NCBI GenBank assembly: GCA_903927905.1
Contig: CAIYOY010000128.1
Location: 1 to 39,733 of the forward strand
Length of the DNA: 39,733 bases
Source: an uncultured Verrucomicrobiales bacterium
GTDB lineage: Bacteria > Verrucomicrobiota > Verrucomicrobiia > Limisphaerales > Palsa-1400
Direction of reading: 5' to 3'
Part shown: one piece after another, positions 8,288 through 16,060 of the stretch
How positions within the stretch are numbered: the stretch's first letter is position 1
How the letters are laid out: the number at the start of each line of letters is the position of its first letter
Notes under the pieces: model-generated
Database searches by the model: none
What the model was told of the DNA's origin: nothing
The model's input: only the letters and a program-made list of their open reading frames with translations
Made by a program: the position numbers and the translations under genes

Positions 8288-8455
8288 GGCGTTTTGGCAT
8301 CCAAGTTTGACGATTTTGTATGCGGTTTTGGCGTTTCGGTGAAGGTTTTTGCCGTTTCTGGATAGGGGTTTGGCGGGGAGGCATACGGGTTTGGCGTTCC
8401 TGTATGCGGTTTTGGCGAACCTGTTTTGGGGTTCGGCGTTTCTGGTTAAAGGTTT
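8288..8455. repeat. Imperfect 21-bp tandem repeat, eight units
   Basis: Eight consecutive 21-bp units start at 8288, 8309, 8330, 8351, 8372, 8393, 8414 and 8435. Most begin GGCG and end in GGTTT or similar, with variable centres such as TTTTGGCATCC. The period equals two helical turns. The minus strand is open through all units, reading RQxRxxx-like heptads (RQNRIQE, RQTRMPP, RQTPIQK), but there is no start or ribosome site to support translation. Region 8156-8287 before it holds nothing I recognise. Confidence 0.8.
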
Positions 8456-8502
8456 TTGGGGTGGAATTTGGATTTGACAGGTTTGGCAGAACTGAATTTT
8501 TT

Positions 8503-8575
8503 ACCGCGAAATAAGCGAAATACACGAAAGGGAAATCAGCCTGATTTTGTTCGCGTATTTCGTGTGGTTCGCGGT
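8503..8575. repeat. Long imperfect hairpin (ACCGCGAA-ended)
   Basis: Arms 8503-8528 and 8550-8575 are inverted repeats matching at 21 of 26 positions, with blocks ACCGCGAA, CGAAATAC and CGAA conserved. The centre, AAATCAG-C-CTGATTT, is itself a perfect palindrome. A related half-arm, TTTCGCGTGTTTCGCGG, recurs at about 8832-8848. No terminator-like T-run on either side. Confidence 0.55.
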
Positions 8576-8611
8576 TTTAAAAGTTTTCCTCTTGCAGAGA
8601 CATAGCAGGCA

Positions 8612-8824
8612 CGGTGGATATTCTCATAGTGCCCGGTCTCCGTAGGCCAGGCGAAGGAGGATCCACCGGGTTGTGAATTAAAAGAATGGTGAGAAATATG
8701 GGAACCGTGTCCACCATGTACACGACAGCCATGCCATTTCCTGTCAAATTCCCCACAGTGAACAAAGAACCGTCATTAAAAATTGCCGCCCTCAGCCTCC
8801 CGGCTGGGGCAGCCGGCTTTTTTT
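8612..8824 (+). ncRNA. Candidate structured transcript ending at an orphan terminator
   Basis: A strong intrinsic terminator at 8800-8824 has no convincing protein gene upstream on its strand. About 190 bp before it is a stem CGGTGGAT (8612-8619) with ATCCACCG (8661-8668) enclosing a further CTCC/GGAG pair. This is compatible with a small RNA or a leader that is attenuated before moxR. No known RNA family is recognised. The call rests only on the terminator and stem. Confidence 0.25.
8800..8824 (+). terminator. Rho-independent terminator with no obvious gene before it
   Basis: Stem CCGGCTG/CAGCCGG with loop GGG, then C and seven T residues. It is about 200 bp upstream of moxR and in the same orientation, so it would terminate any transcript entering from upstream. 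Confidence 0.75.
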
Positions 8825-8870
8825 CGCGTCCTTTCGCGTGTTTCGCGGGCAAAAAATTCCCCTCCCGCCA

Positions 8871-8930
8871 TCAAGCCAGCACAAGGCAAAACAAGCTAAA
8901 ACAAGGTGGAACAAGCCAAAACAAGGTTCA
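8871..8930. repeat. 10-bp tandem repeat upstream of moxR
   Basis: Five exact-length 10-bp units at 8881-8930 share the ACAAG start: ACAAGGCAAA, ACAAGCTAAA, ACAAGGTGGA, ACAAGCCAAA, ACAAGGTTCA. A weaker sixth unit (TCAAGCCAGC) precedes them at 8871. The A-runs recur once per helical turn, which suggests bent DNA or repeated binding of one protein face. It ends 59 bp before the predicted -10 element. Confidence 0.7.
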
Positions 8931-8988
8931 CCCGCGAAAAAATTTCCCCGCCAGGAACCACAATTTTCCCTGCACTCTGGCATTGACC

Positions 8989-8997
8989 TGCTATAAT
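8989..8997 (+). promoter_or_regulatory. Extended -10 promoter of the moxR operon
   Basis: TGCTATAAT is a perfect TATAAT with the TGn extension. No good -35 lies 16-18 bp upstream, as expected for extended -10 promoters. Transcription would begin near 9004. The inverted repeat ACGCCT (9001-9006) / AGGCGT (9014-9019) surrounds the ribosome site AGAGG at 9012-9016. Confidence 0.55.
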
Positions 8998-9021
8998 ACC
9001 ACGCCTTCACTAGAGGCGTTT

Positions 9022-10074
9022 ATGACTGAAGCTAAGACGGAAAATAAAGGAAGCCAGAACGGTTCACCCCTGTCCCAAGGAGATGTCGCCGCCATTGATG
9101 CGTTGCGCGAAGATTATCGCAAGATGCGCCTCGAACTCGCCAAGGTCATCATCGGCCAGGAAAAAGTGATCGAACAATTATTGATCTGCATCCTCGCGCG
9201 CGGCCACGGCCTCCTCATGGGCGTGCCGGGATTGGCCAAAACGATGATCGTCAATTCGCTCGCCCAAGCGATGTCGCTGCAATTTAATCGCATTCAATTT
9301 ACGCCCGATCTCATGCCGTCCGATATCACCGGCACAGACATTCTCCAGGAAACCGATCAACCCGGTCGCCGCGCTTTTGTTTTCACCAAAGGCCCGGTTT
9401 TTGCGAATATCATTCTGGCCGACGAAATCAACCGCACGCCGCCAAAAACTCAGTCGGCCTTGCTCGAAGCGATGCAGGAACATCGCGTGACCGTGGCCGG
9501 ACGCATGTTTCCACTGCCCGCGCCTTTCTTCGTTTTGGCCACGCAAAACCCGATCGAACAGGAAGGTACTTATCCGTTGCCCGAAGCGCAGTTGGATCGC
9601 TTCATGTTTTTCATTCATGTGGATTACCCCAGTCGCGCCGAGGAAGGCCGCATCGCCCGCGAAACCACCGGCGCGGCCGCCGGAGCATTGTCCAAGTTGA
9701 TCAACGGCGAGCAGATCATGGGCTTTCAAGAAGTCGTGCAACGCGTTCCGGTGCCGGATCATATCTATGAACTGGCCGTGGACCTTGTGCGGCGGACTCG
9801 TCCTCGTGCCGAAAACACCCCGGAGTGGATAAAAAAATGGGTGACGTGGGGAGCCGGTCCGCGCGCGATCCAATATCTCATCCGCGGCGCCAAAGCCCGC
9901 GCCGTCCTCTACGGCAGCTACCTCGTGCGCATGGAAGACCTCGAAGCCGTCGCCGCGCCGGTCTTGACCCATCGCATCCTGACCAATTTCCAAGCCCAAT
10001 CCGAAGGCATCACCAGCACGGAAATTGTCGCGCGACTGGTCGAGGAACTTCGCGGAGAGACGCAACGTGGCTGA
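9022..10074 (+). CDS. moxR: MoxR-family AAA+ ATPase
   Basis: 350 residues. MoxR ATPases are cytoplasmic AAA+ chaperones that work with vWA-domain partners. Walker A is GVPGLAKT (about residues 67-74). The Walker B region is IILADEINRTPPKTQSALLEAMQE in pieces, with the sensor-like ATQNPIEQEGTYPLPEAQLDRF motif typical of the family (read as two segments). The ORF is open further upstream, to 8686, but ATG 9022 has an AGAGG ribosome site at a good distance, and the upstream extension overlaps the terminator and repeats, so it is rejected. The next gene starts at GTG 10067, inside the last codons (8-bp overlap), and encodes the DUF58 partner. MoxR plus DUF58 plus BatA is the standard operon order. 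Confidence 0.92.
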   Translation: MTEAKTENKGSQNGSPLSQGDVAAIDALREDYRKMRLELAKVIIGQEKVIEQLLICILARGHGLLMGVPGLAKTMIVNSLAQAMSLQFNRIQFTPDLMPSDITGTDILQETDQPGRRAFVFTKGPVFANIILADEINRTPPKTQSALLEAMQEHRVTVAGRMFPLPAPFFVLATQNPIEQEGTYPLPEAQLDRFMFFIHVDYPSRAEEGRIARETTGAAAGALSKLINGEQIMGFQEVVQRVPVPDHIYELAVDLVRRTRPRAENTPEWIKKWVTWGAGPRAIQYLIRGAKARAVLYGSYLVRMEDLEAVAAPVLTHRILTNFQAQSEGITSTEIVARLVEELRGETQRG

Positions 10075-10972
10075 AGAATCCAAGTTGCTTGACTCGCCCG
10101 TGCTGGCCCGGCTGATGCACTTGCCGTTGCAGGCGCGTTTCGCCATGGAGGGTTCGGTCACCGGGCAGCATAAAAGCCCCCATCGCGGCTCCAGCGTGGA
10201 ATTTGCCGAATACCGTAATTACACACCGGGCGACGATATCCGCCGCCTCGACTGGCGTGTCTTCGGCCGGACCGACCGTTTCTACATGAAGGAATTCGAG
10301 GCCGAAACCAATCTGCGTTGTTACATTGTGGTTGACTGTAGCGGCTCGATGAAATTTGCTGGCCAAGGTGAAGCGAAAATATTATGGGCCAAAAAAATCG
10401 CCGCGACACTGGCCTATTTGACCTCGCGTCAGGGCGATGCCGTCGGCCTGATTTGCGCCGGGGAAAAAGCGGCGATCGAAATCCCTCCGCGTCGCAATCC
10501 CGCGCATTTAAGACTGATTTTCGAAAAACTCGAAAGCGCCGAGGCTAAGGGAGAAACCGGCCTCGTCCAAGTGCTGCACGATCTCGCAGAAAAAGTCCGC
10601 CGCCGCGCCCTGGTGATTGTCGTGTCGGATTTCTTTTGCGATACACCGGAGTTGATGAGTTGCCTACAACATCTCCGATTCTGCAAACATGACCTCGCCC
10701 TCTTCCACCTACTCGATCGGTCGGAAATGGATTTCCAATTTGACCGCCCCGTGCGCTTTGTAGATCTGGAAAACTCCTTCAACCTCGTGACCGAACCCGC
10801 CACCATCCGCAACGAATACCTGCGCCAGTTCCACGGCTATCTGGAATTGATGCGCTCCGGCTGCCACGAGTTCGGCGCGGATTACCGGCAATTCATCACC
10901 GATCAAAGTTACGAAAAAGTCCTGGCCGATTTCCTGATCGAACGCGCCCGACTCTCGGCAGGAGGACGGTAA
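10067..10972 (+). CDS. DUF58 / vWA-domain protein, MoxR partner
   Basis: 301 residues. It contains the DUF58 signature region (VEFAEYRNYTPGDDIRRLDWR in pieces, near residues 44-63) followed by a von Willebrand A fold whose metal site DCSGSM (D90, S92, S94) is intact. DUF58 proteins are probable substrates or effectors of the adjacent MoxR ATPase. No signal peptide or membrane segment is seen in this copy. GTG 10067 was chosen because GGAGAG lies at the right distance and the gene overlaps the moxR stop by 8 bp; the in-frame upstream TTG at 10025 would lie deep in moxR. A 153-bp gap with a palindrome separates it from the BatA-like gene. Confidence 0.9.
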   Translation: MAEESKLLDSPVLARLMHLPLQARFAMEGSVTGQHKSPHRGSSVEFAEYRNYTPGDDIRRLDWRVFGRTDRFYMKEFEAETNLRCYIVVDCSGSMKFAGQGEAKILWAKKIAATLAYLTSRQGDAVGLICAGEKAAIEIPPRRNPAHLRLIFEKLESAEAKGETGLVQVLHDLAEKVRRRALVIVVSDFFCDTPELMSCLQHLRFCKHDLALFHLLDRSEMDFQFDRPVRFVDLENSFNLVTEPATIRNEYLRQFHGYLELMRSGCHEFGADYRQFITDQSYEKVLADFLIERARLSAGGR

Positions 10973-11030
10973 AGTCATGATACTTTATAGAAAAGATCTT
11001 AAACGTAACCCGAAGACGGTGAATGTTTCT

Positions 11031-11050
11031 CCCTCTCCTGGAGGAGAGGG
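11031..11050. repeat. Short perfect palindrome (CCCTCTCC...GGAGAGGG)
   Basis: CCCTCTCCT-GG-AGGAGAGGG is a 9-bp stem with a 2-nt loop, followed by CCGGGGTGAGG. It lies in the 153-bp gap between the DUF58 and BatA-like genes. Sequences of this form are a widespread intergenic palindrome in many bacteria. There is no T-run, so it is not an intrinsic terminator. Confidence 0.5.
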
Positions 11051-11125
11051 CCGGGGTGAGGACGAACTTTTTCCGCGCAGCGCTAAATTTTTCCTTCCAA
11101 GTCATGTTTTCTACAAAACAAAACC

Positions 11126-13096
11126 ATGACCTTCCTGCAACCATTCATCTTCTGGGCCTTGCCGCTGATCCTGCTGCCGGTGCTGATCCATTTTTTGAAT
11201 CGCATGAGGCACAAGCCGCAACCGTGGGCAGCCATGCGGTTTTTGATTTCAGCCACGCGCAGTTCCGTGAGCAACACCAAGCTTCGTCAATTTTTGATCA
11301 TGCTCTTTCGCGTGCTCGCTTTGGTCATGCTCCTGCTTTTTCTCGCCCGACCGTTGGCCGGTGGCTGGCTTGGCTGGGCGCTCTCGCCCGCGCCGGATGC
11401 GATCATCATTTTGCTCGACCGCAGTGCGAGCATGGAAACCAAAATCGGGCCCCTGACGAAACGTGAACAAGCCTTGCAACTGCTGAGTCAGGCGGCGAAA
11501 GAATTTGAAGAATCCAGCCATCTTGTTCTGATTGACAGTGCCACCCGCGCCCCGCAGGAAGTGGCCAAAGCCGCCAATCTCACCCAGCTTTCCGTCACCC
11601 AACCGACCGACACCGCCGCCGACATCCCCGCCATGCTTTCGGCGGCGTTCAATTGGCTGATCGAGAATCGCGCCGGCACCGCAGAAATCTGGATCGCTTC
11701 CGATGCGCAACGCAGCAACTGGCAACCGGAAGATCCGCGCTGGAAAAGCATCATCGCGCAAATCAGCTCGCTTTCACAAAAAGTCCGTGTGCGACTGATC
11801 AATCTCAGCCAGGCCCCCGAACTCGACAATGCCATTGCCCTCAAAGAACTCGTCCGCCGCCAACGCGCCGATAAATCCGAACTGCAATTCGTCCTCGATC
11901 TGCAACGCAATCGCAACGGCTCCGCGCCGATCCCCGTCACCATGAACCTGGACGGCGCAAAATCGCAGAGTGAAATTTCGCTGGAAGGCCAAACGTTGCG
12001 CTGGCGGAACAAGGTGGAATTGGGGAATCGCCCATCGGGCGGCTGGGGCAGCTTCGAACTCCCAACCGACGCCAACTCACGCGACAACACCGCTTATTTT
12101 GTTTATGGCGCGGACCTGCCGTTGCAGGCGAGCGTAATCAGTTCATCCGCTCCTATGGCGCGGTTTCTGCAATACGCCGCCGCCGGCCGAATGAATCAAC
12201 CGGCAGATTTGATTTTGCCCGCTGATTTTACCGGAGCCAACCTGACCAATCGCTCCCTGCTGATCTGGCAGGAAGCACTGCCCACCGGTGACGCCGCCGA
12301 ACGATTGCAAAATTTCGCGCGCGAAGGCGGCGTGGTGATCTTCTTCCCGCCCGACAAACCGGACGCGCAACAATTCAACGGCCTGTCCTGGGGTGCCGTG
12401 CAAGAGGCCGAGCCGCAATCCAATTTCCGTGTCCTGCGCTGGGAAGAAGACGAAGGCCCGTTGGCCAAGAGCGACGAACATTTCAGCCTGCCCCTTTCGC
12501 AAACCACCTTTCAACGACGGCAAGCCATCACCGGTCAAAAAAATATCCTGGCCGCGTTTGAAGATGGCGCTGCCTTCCTGACCCGGCAAAGCATGGGTAA
12601 AGGTGAGATTTATTTTTGCACCTCGCTCCCTTCGGACAATTGGTCCAGCCTGTCCGACGGCCCGGTGCTGGTTCCGATGTTGCAACGGATGATGCAATCC
12701 GGCGCACGAAGGCTCCAGCAAGTGTCTTCCATCATCTGCGGCGAATTAAGCGCCGTGGATCAAGGCAAAGAATGGACCTCGGTTGATTCCACCGACCACA
12801 AAAACATCCGCATTCAGGCTGGCGTTTATAAATCCGGCGACCGCCTCCTCGCCGTAAATCGTCCGACCTCGGAAGACGAACCGGAAATTCTGGACCAGGA
12901 TGAAACAAAAAAATTATTCGGCGATCTGCCCCTGCAAACGTTCCAAGAAAAACGAGTTGAAACCAGTGCGTTGCAAGGCGAAGTCTGGCGCATCTTCGTT
13001 TTCGCCATGCTCTTTTTCCTGATCGGCGAAGCGATTTTAATTCTGCCCTCCCGCCCCGAAGAGAAAAAACTGACTGGCCGTGAAAAACCAGCGTAG
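11126..13096 (+). CDS. BatA-type membrane vWA protein (aerotolerance regulator N-terminal domain)
   Basis: 656 residues. The N-terminus has the BatA-type start MTFLQPFIFWALPLILLPVL, then FLNRMRHK and a second hydrophobic segment (about residues 56-75). A vWA domain follows with an intact metal site DRSASM (D98, S100, S102). The C-terminus has a last membrane segment (IFVFAMLFFLIGEAILIL) and a short basic tail. The large middle region (about 300-600) probably lies outside the cytoplasm. Together with MoxR and DUF58 it forms the usual envelope module; its exact role is not established in general. BatB, BatD and BatE homologues are not in the window. It ends 19 bp before the convergent moeA. Confidence 0.88.
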   Translation: MTFLQPFIFWALPLILLPVLIHFLNRMRHKPQPWAAMRFLISATRSSVSNTKLRQFLIMLFRVLALVMLLLFLARPLAGGWLGWALSPAPDAIIILLDRSASMETKIGPLTKREQALQLLSQAAKEFEESSHLVLIDSATRAPQEVAKAANLTQLSVTQPTDTAADIPAMLSAAFNWLIENRAGTAEIWIASDAQRSNWQPEDPRWKSIIAQISSLSQKVRVRLINLSQAPELDNAIALKELVRRQRADKSELQFVLDLQRNRNGSAPIPVTMNLDGAKSQSEISLEGQTLRWRNKVELGNRPSGGWGSFELPTDANSRDNTAYFVYGADLPLQASVISSSAPMARFLQYAAAGRMNQPADLILPADFTGANLTNRSLLIWQEALPTGDAAERLQNFAREGGVVIFFPPDKPDAQQFNGLSWGAVQEAEPQSNFRVLRWEEDEGPLAKSDEHFSLPLSQTTFQRRQAITGQKNILAAFEDGAAFLTRQSMGKGEIYFCTSLPSDNWSSLSDGPVLVPMLQRMMQSGARRLQQVSSIICGELSAVDQGKEWTSVDSTDHKNIRIQAGVYKSGDRLLAVNRPTSEDEPEILDQDETKKLFGDLPLQTFQEKRVETSALQGEVWRIFVFAMLFFLIGEAILILPSRPEEKKLTGREKPA

Positions 13097-13115
13097 GAAA
13101 CGGAAACGAAATCCG

Positions 13116-14321
13116 TTAATCCCACCGCATGACCTGAACCGTCGCCCCTGTGGGCAAAGTTGTTTGCGGAGGAACATCCACCAACCCGTTCGCCTGGGAC
13201 ATCGCACTAAGAATGTGGGCCGCTTGGACTCCCGAGGATTTGGCTTGTCCCTTGGCATCCACCGACACCCGCATGAAATGACGCCGATCGCCGTTGTTGG
13301 CCAAAGGCTCAGCGAGGATGGCCGGATGAGTCATCGGAGAAGTGTCCTTCGCGCCTTGCATTTTAAGCAGAGCAGGACGGGCCAGCAGAAAAAAAGTCAC
13401 CATCGCTGAAACCGGATTGCCCGGCAGACCAAAAAGAAATTTCTCCTTCCACCGGCCAAAAACAAACGGCTTGCCCGGCCGCATCTCCACCTTCCAAAAA
13501 TCCAATCGTCCGCCGATTTTTTCAAAGGCCATCTTGACCCAATCCAATTCCCCGACGGAGACACCGCCGGTGGTAATAATTGCGTCACATTCGTTCAATG
13601 CGGTTTGCAGCGCGGCACAGGTCGGTTCCAAACTGTCCGGCACCAGGGAATATATTTTCGGAACGGCCCCGATTTGCCGCAAGAAGGCGGAAAGACTGAC
13701 CTGATTGCTTTCATAGATTGTTCCCGGATCCAGCGGATTGCCCGGCTTGCGCAATTCGTCCCCCGTAGCCAACAGTCCAATCACTGGCTGTCGAAACACC
13801 CTGACGCGATGCATCCCGGTTGCAGCCAAAAGATTCAACCGGGGCGCGGTAAATTTTTCACCCGTGTGGATTAAGTCAGCACCCTGCTTTAAATCCTCAC
13901 CTCGCAACCGGATATTTTCCCAGGGGCAAACTTTATCCAGAAAAAGAACCTGGTCGGAACGATCGGGGTTCGGCTTGGTATCCTCCTGCATAATGACGGC
14001 ATCCGCGCCGCGAGGCAGAAGCGCTCCCGTAAAAATGCGAATGCAATGTCCACCTCGCACGATGTGATCATGGCTCGTTCCCGCCGGCGAACTGCCGCTC
14101 AAGGATAAGGCCACCGGAGTTTCGGCGCTGGCGGAAACAAGGTCAGCAGATTGAACCGCGTAACCATCCATCGCTGAATTATCAGCCGGGGGCAAATCAA
14201 TGGCGGAATTGAGTGATTTGGCGGCGAAACGTCCGAAGGCTTCACCCAATGGAATAATTTCGTCCGGCAACGGTTGGACGCCGCCGAGGATTTTTTCCAA
14301 CGCTGCCTCAAGCGAGAGCAT
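13116..14321 (-). CDS. moeA: Molybdopterin molybdenumtransferase MoeA
   Basis: 401 residues, the usual MoeA length. MoeA inserts molybdate into adenylylated molybdopterin, the last step of molybdenum cofactor synthesis. Visible family motifs are PPADNSAMDGYAV near the N-terminus, GTIYESNQ, ITTGGVSVGELDWVK, GKPFVFGRW and GLPGNPVSAMVTF. The gene follows the PilB-like ATPase with only 5 bp between stop and start and lacks a clear ribosome site, so it is probably translated by coupling. No other moa or mog genes are seen nearby. The link to a secretion ATPase gene looks accidental. Confidence 0.95.
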   Translation of the reverse strand: MLSLEAALEKILGGVQPLPDEIIPLGEAFGRFAAKSLNSAIDLPPADNSAMDGYAVQSADLVSASAETPVALSLSGSSPAGTSHDHIVRGGHCIRIFTGALLPRGADAVIMQEDTKPNPDRSDQVLFLDKVCPWENIRLRGEDLKQGADLIHTGEKFTAPRLNLLAATGMHRVRVFRQPVIGLLATGDELRKPGNPLDPGTIYESNQVSLSAFLRQIGAVPKIYSLVPDSLEPTCAALQTALNECDAIITTGGVSVGELDWVKMAFEKIGGRLDFWKVEMRPGKPFVFGRWKEKFLFGLPGNPVSAMVTFFLLARPALLKMQGAKDTSPMTHPAILAEPLANNGDRRHFMRVSVDAKGQAKSSGVQAAHILSAMSQANGLVDVPPQTTLPTGATVQVMRWD

Positions 14322-14326
14322 GGAAC

Positions 14327-16054
14327 TTAGTGGGCCGAAGTGAGCAACAGCGTCTGTTCCAGCGTGGACATCCCGTCCTTGACCTTTTCAATCGCCACCA
14401 TGCGCAGATTTTTCATCCCCTGCTCGATGGCGACCTTGCCAATTTCCGAGGCGCTGGCCCGCTGGATGATCATCTTGCGAACTTCATCCGTCACGGTCAT
14501 CGCTTCGATGATCGCCAGACGACCGGCATAACCGGTGTTTTTACAACGCTCGCAACCACGACCGCAGAAAAGTTGGAGCCCGTCAAAGTCAGAGGGATTC
14601 AGGCCGAGATCATTGAACATCTTTTCCGGGTACGTGACCGGCTCTTTGCAGGCCGGGCAGATGCGGCGCATGAGGCGCTGGGCGCAGGCTAAAATGACCG
14701 AGGAAGAAATCAAGAACGGCGCGATTTCCATGTCATCCAGACGCGAAATGGCGCCGGGCGCGTCATTGCAGTGCATCGTGCTCAAGACTTGGTGGCCGGT
14801 CAGCGCGGCTTCCACCGCGATTTCCGCCGTCTCCGTGTCGCGGATTTCCCCGATCATGATGATGTCCGGGTCCTGCCGCAAAATGGAGCGCAACGCGCTG
14901 GCAAAAGTCAGGCCGATTTCTTTTTTCACCGGCACCTGATTGATGCCCGGCACCTGGAATTCAACCGGGTCTTCGACCGTGATGATGTTGAACTCCGGAT
15001 TGTTCAATTCATTGAGCGCGGAATAAAGCGTCGTGGTTTTGCCCGAGCCGGTGGGCCCGGTGACCAGGAGCAGCCCGTGGGGCGCATCCACCGCCGCCTT
15101 GAACCGGACAAACGTGGCCTTGTCAATGCCCAGCTTGTCCATGCTGGCGGAAAGGTTGGATTTATCAAGCACACGAAGCACGCATTTCTCGCCATGCACC
15201 GTGGGCAGAAAGGAAACACGCAGATCCACGTCCCGTCCGCCGACCTTGACGCGCATGCGCCCGTCTTGCGGCAGCCGACGCTCGGCGATGTCCAGCGCGC
15301 TCATCACCTTGATACGGGAAGCCAGCGCGACCTGCAGATTCTTGGGCGGCGGCGGCATGTCCGCCAGAGCGCCATCCACGCGATAACGCAGACGGACGAC
15401 TTTTTCGAAAGGCTCAATGTGGATGTCACTGGCGCGGTCCTTGATCGCCTGCACCAGGATAAGATTGGCCAGCTTGATGACCGGCGCTTCTTCGCTCGAG
15501 GCCGCCAGGGCCGAAAGATCGGTCGCTTCAACCGTTTCCTTCGCCACCTCCAGATTTTCCGCCTCCGCGTCCGCCTCGGCCGCTTCCTGGATGATGTCCG
15601 CCATGCTTCCGCCCTTGGAATTGTCCAGGTTGTTGATCTTGTCCAGGATCGCCTTTTCCGAGGCAATCAACGGCGAAACTTCCAGCTTGGTGATGCGCTT
15701 GACATCGTCCGCCGCCAGCACGTTCAGCGGGTCGGCCATGGCCAGGAACAGCTTGTTGCCCAATCGGGAAACCGGCAGCACCTTGTAATTGGTCATGATG
15801 TCGCGCGGGATCAATTCCGCGACCTCAGGGGTAATCCCCGCCCGGGTGATATTGATCGGCGGCGTGTTCAACACCCGGCCCATCGCCACCACCAGGTCTA
15901 TTTCATTGATATAAGCCTTCTCAATGACCAGCTTGATGAAACGCGTCCCTTCCTTCTTCTGCTTTTCCACCAACTCATCCACCTGGGCAGTCGTCAACAG
16001 CCCGTCTTCCACGAGGGCATCAGCAATTTTTTCTCCGAATGTTTTAATGGCCAT
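14327..16054 (-). CDS. PilB/GspE-family secretion ATPase
   Basis: 575 residues. A GspE-N (MshEN-like) domain occupies about residues 5-140, followed by a linker rich in Ala and Glu, then the hexameric ATPase core. The core shows Walker A GPTGSGKTTT (about 333-342), Asp box and Walker B (DPDIIMIGEIRDTETAEIA), His box (TGHQVLSTMHCNDAP) and the zinc tetracysteine CPAC plus CERC (with a nearby third pair residue). This is the assembly ATPase type of type IV pili or type II secretion. ATG 16054 is taken; an in-frame TTG at 16060 is the alternative. It starts 6 bp after the stop of the TPR/GspE-N gene. No pilT, pilC or gspD is seen in the window. Confidence 0.92.
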   Translation of the reverse strand: MAIKTFGEKIADALVEDGLLTTAQVDELVEKQKKEGTRFIKLVIEKAYINEIDLVVAMGRVLNTPPINITRAGITPEVAELIPRDIMTNYKVLPVSRLGNKLFLAMADPLNVLAADDVKRITKLEVSPLIASEKAILDKINNLDNSKGGSMADIIQEAAEADAEAENLEVAKETVEATDLSALAASSEEAPVIKLANLILVQAIKDRASDIHIEPFEKVVRLRYRVDGALADMPPPPKNLQVALASRIKVMSALDIAERRLPQDGRMRVKVGGRDVDLRVSFLPTVHGEKCVLRVLDKSNLSASMDKLGIDKATFVRFKAAVDAPHGLLLVTGPTGSGKTTTLYSALNELNNPEFNIITVEDPVEFQVPGINQVPVKKEIGLTFASALRSILRQDPDIIMIGEIRDTETAEIAVEAALTGHQVLSTMHCNDAPGAISRLDDMEIAPFLISSSVILACAQRLMRRICPACKEPVTYPEKMFNDLGLNPSDFDGLQLFCGRGCERCKNTGYAGRLAIIEAMTVTDEVRKMIIQRASASEIGKVAIEQGMKNLRMVAIEKVKDGMSTLEQTLLLTSAH

Positions 16055-16060
16055 AACCAA

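Noticed and set aside
8288-8455. CRISPR array
   Set aside because: Period 21 bp with no distinct spacers and degenerate units; no cas genes.
8280-8525. 81-codon minus-strand ORF of RQ-rich heptads
   Set aside because: Generated by the 21-bp repeat, a multiple of three; no ribosome site or family.
8983-8997. TTGACC as a -35 for TATAAT
   Set aside because: Only three bases separate them; the extended -10 reading is better.
8686-9021. N-terminal extension of MoxR by 112 codons
   Set aside because: It runs through a terminator and a tandem repeat; ATG 9022 has a good ribosome site and fits family length.
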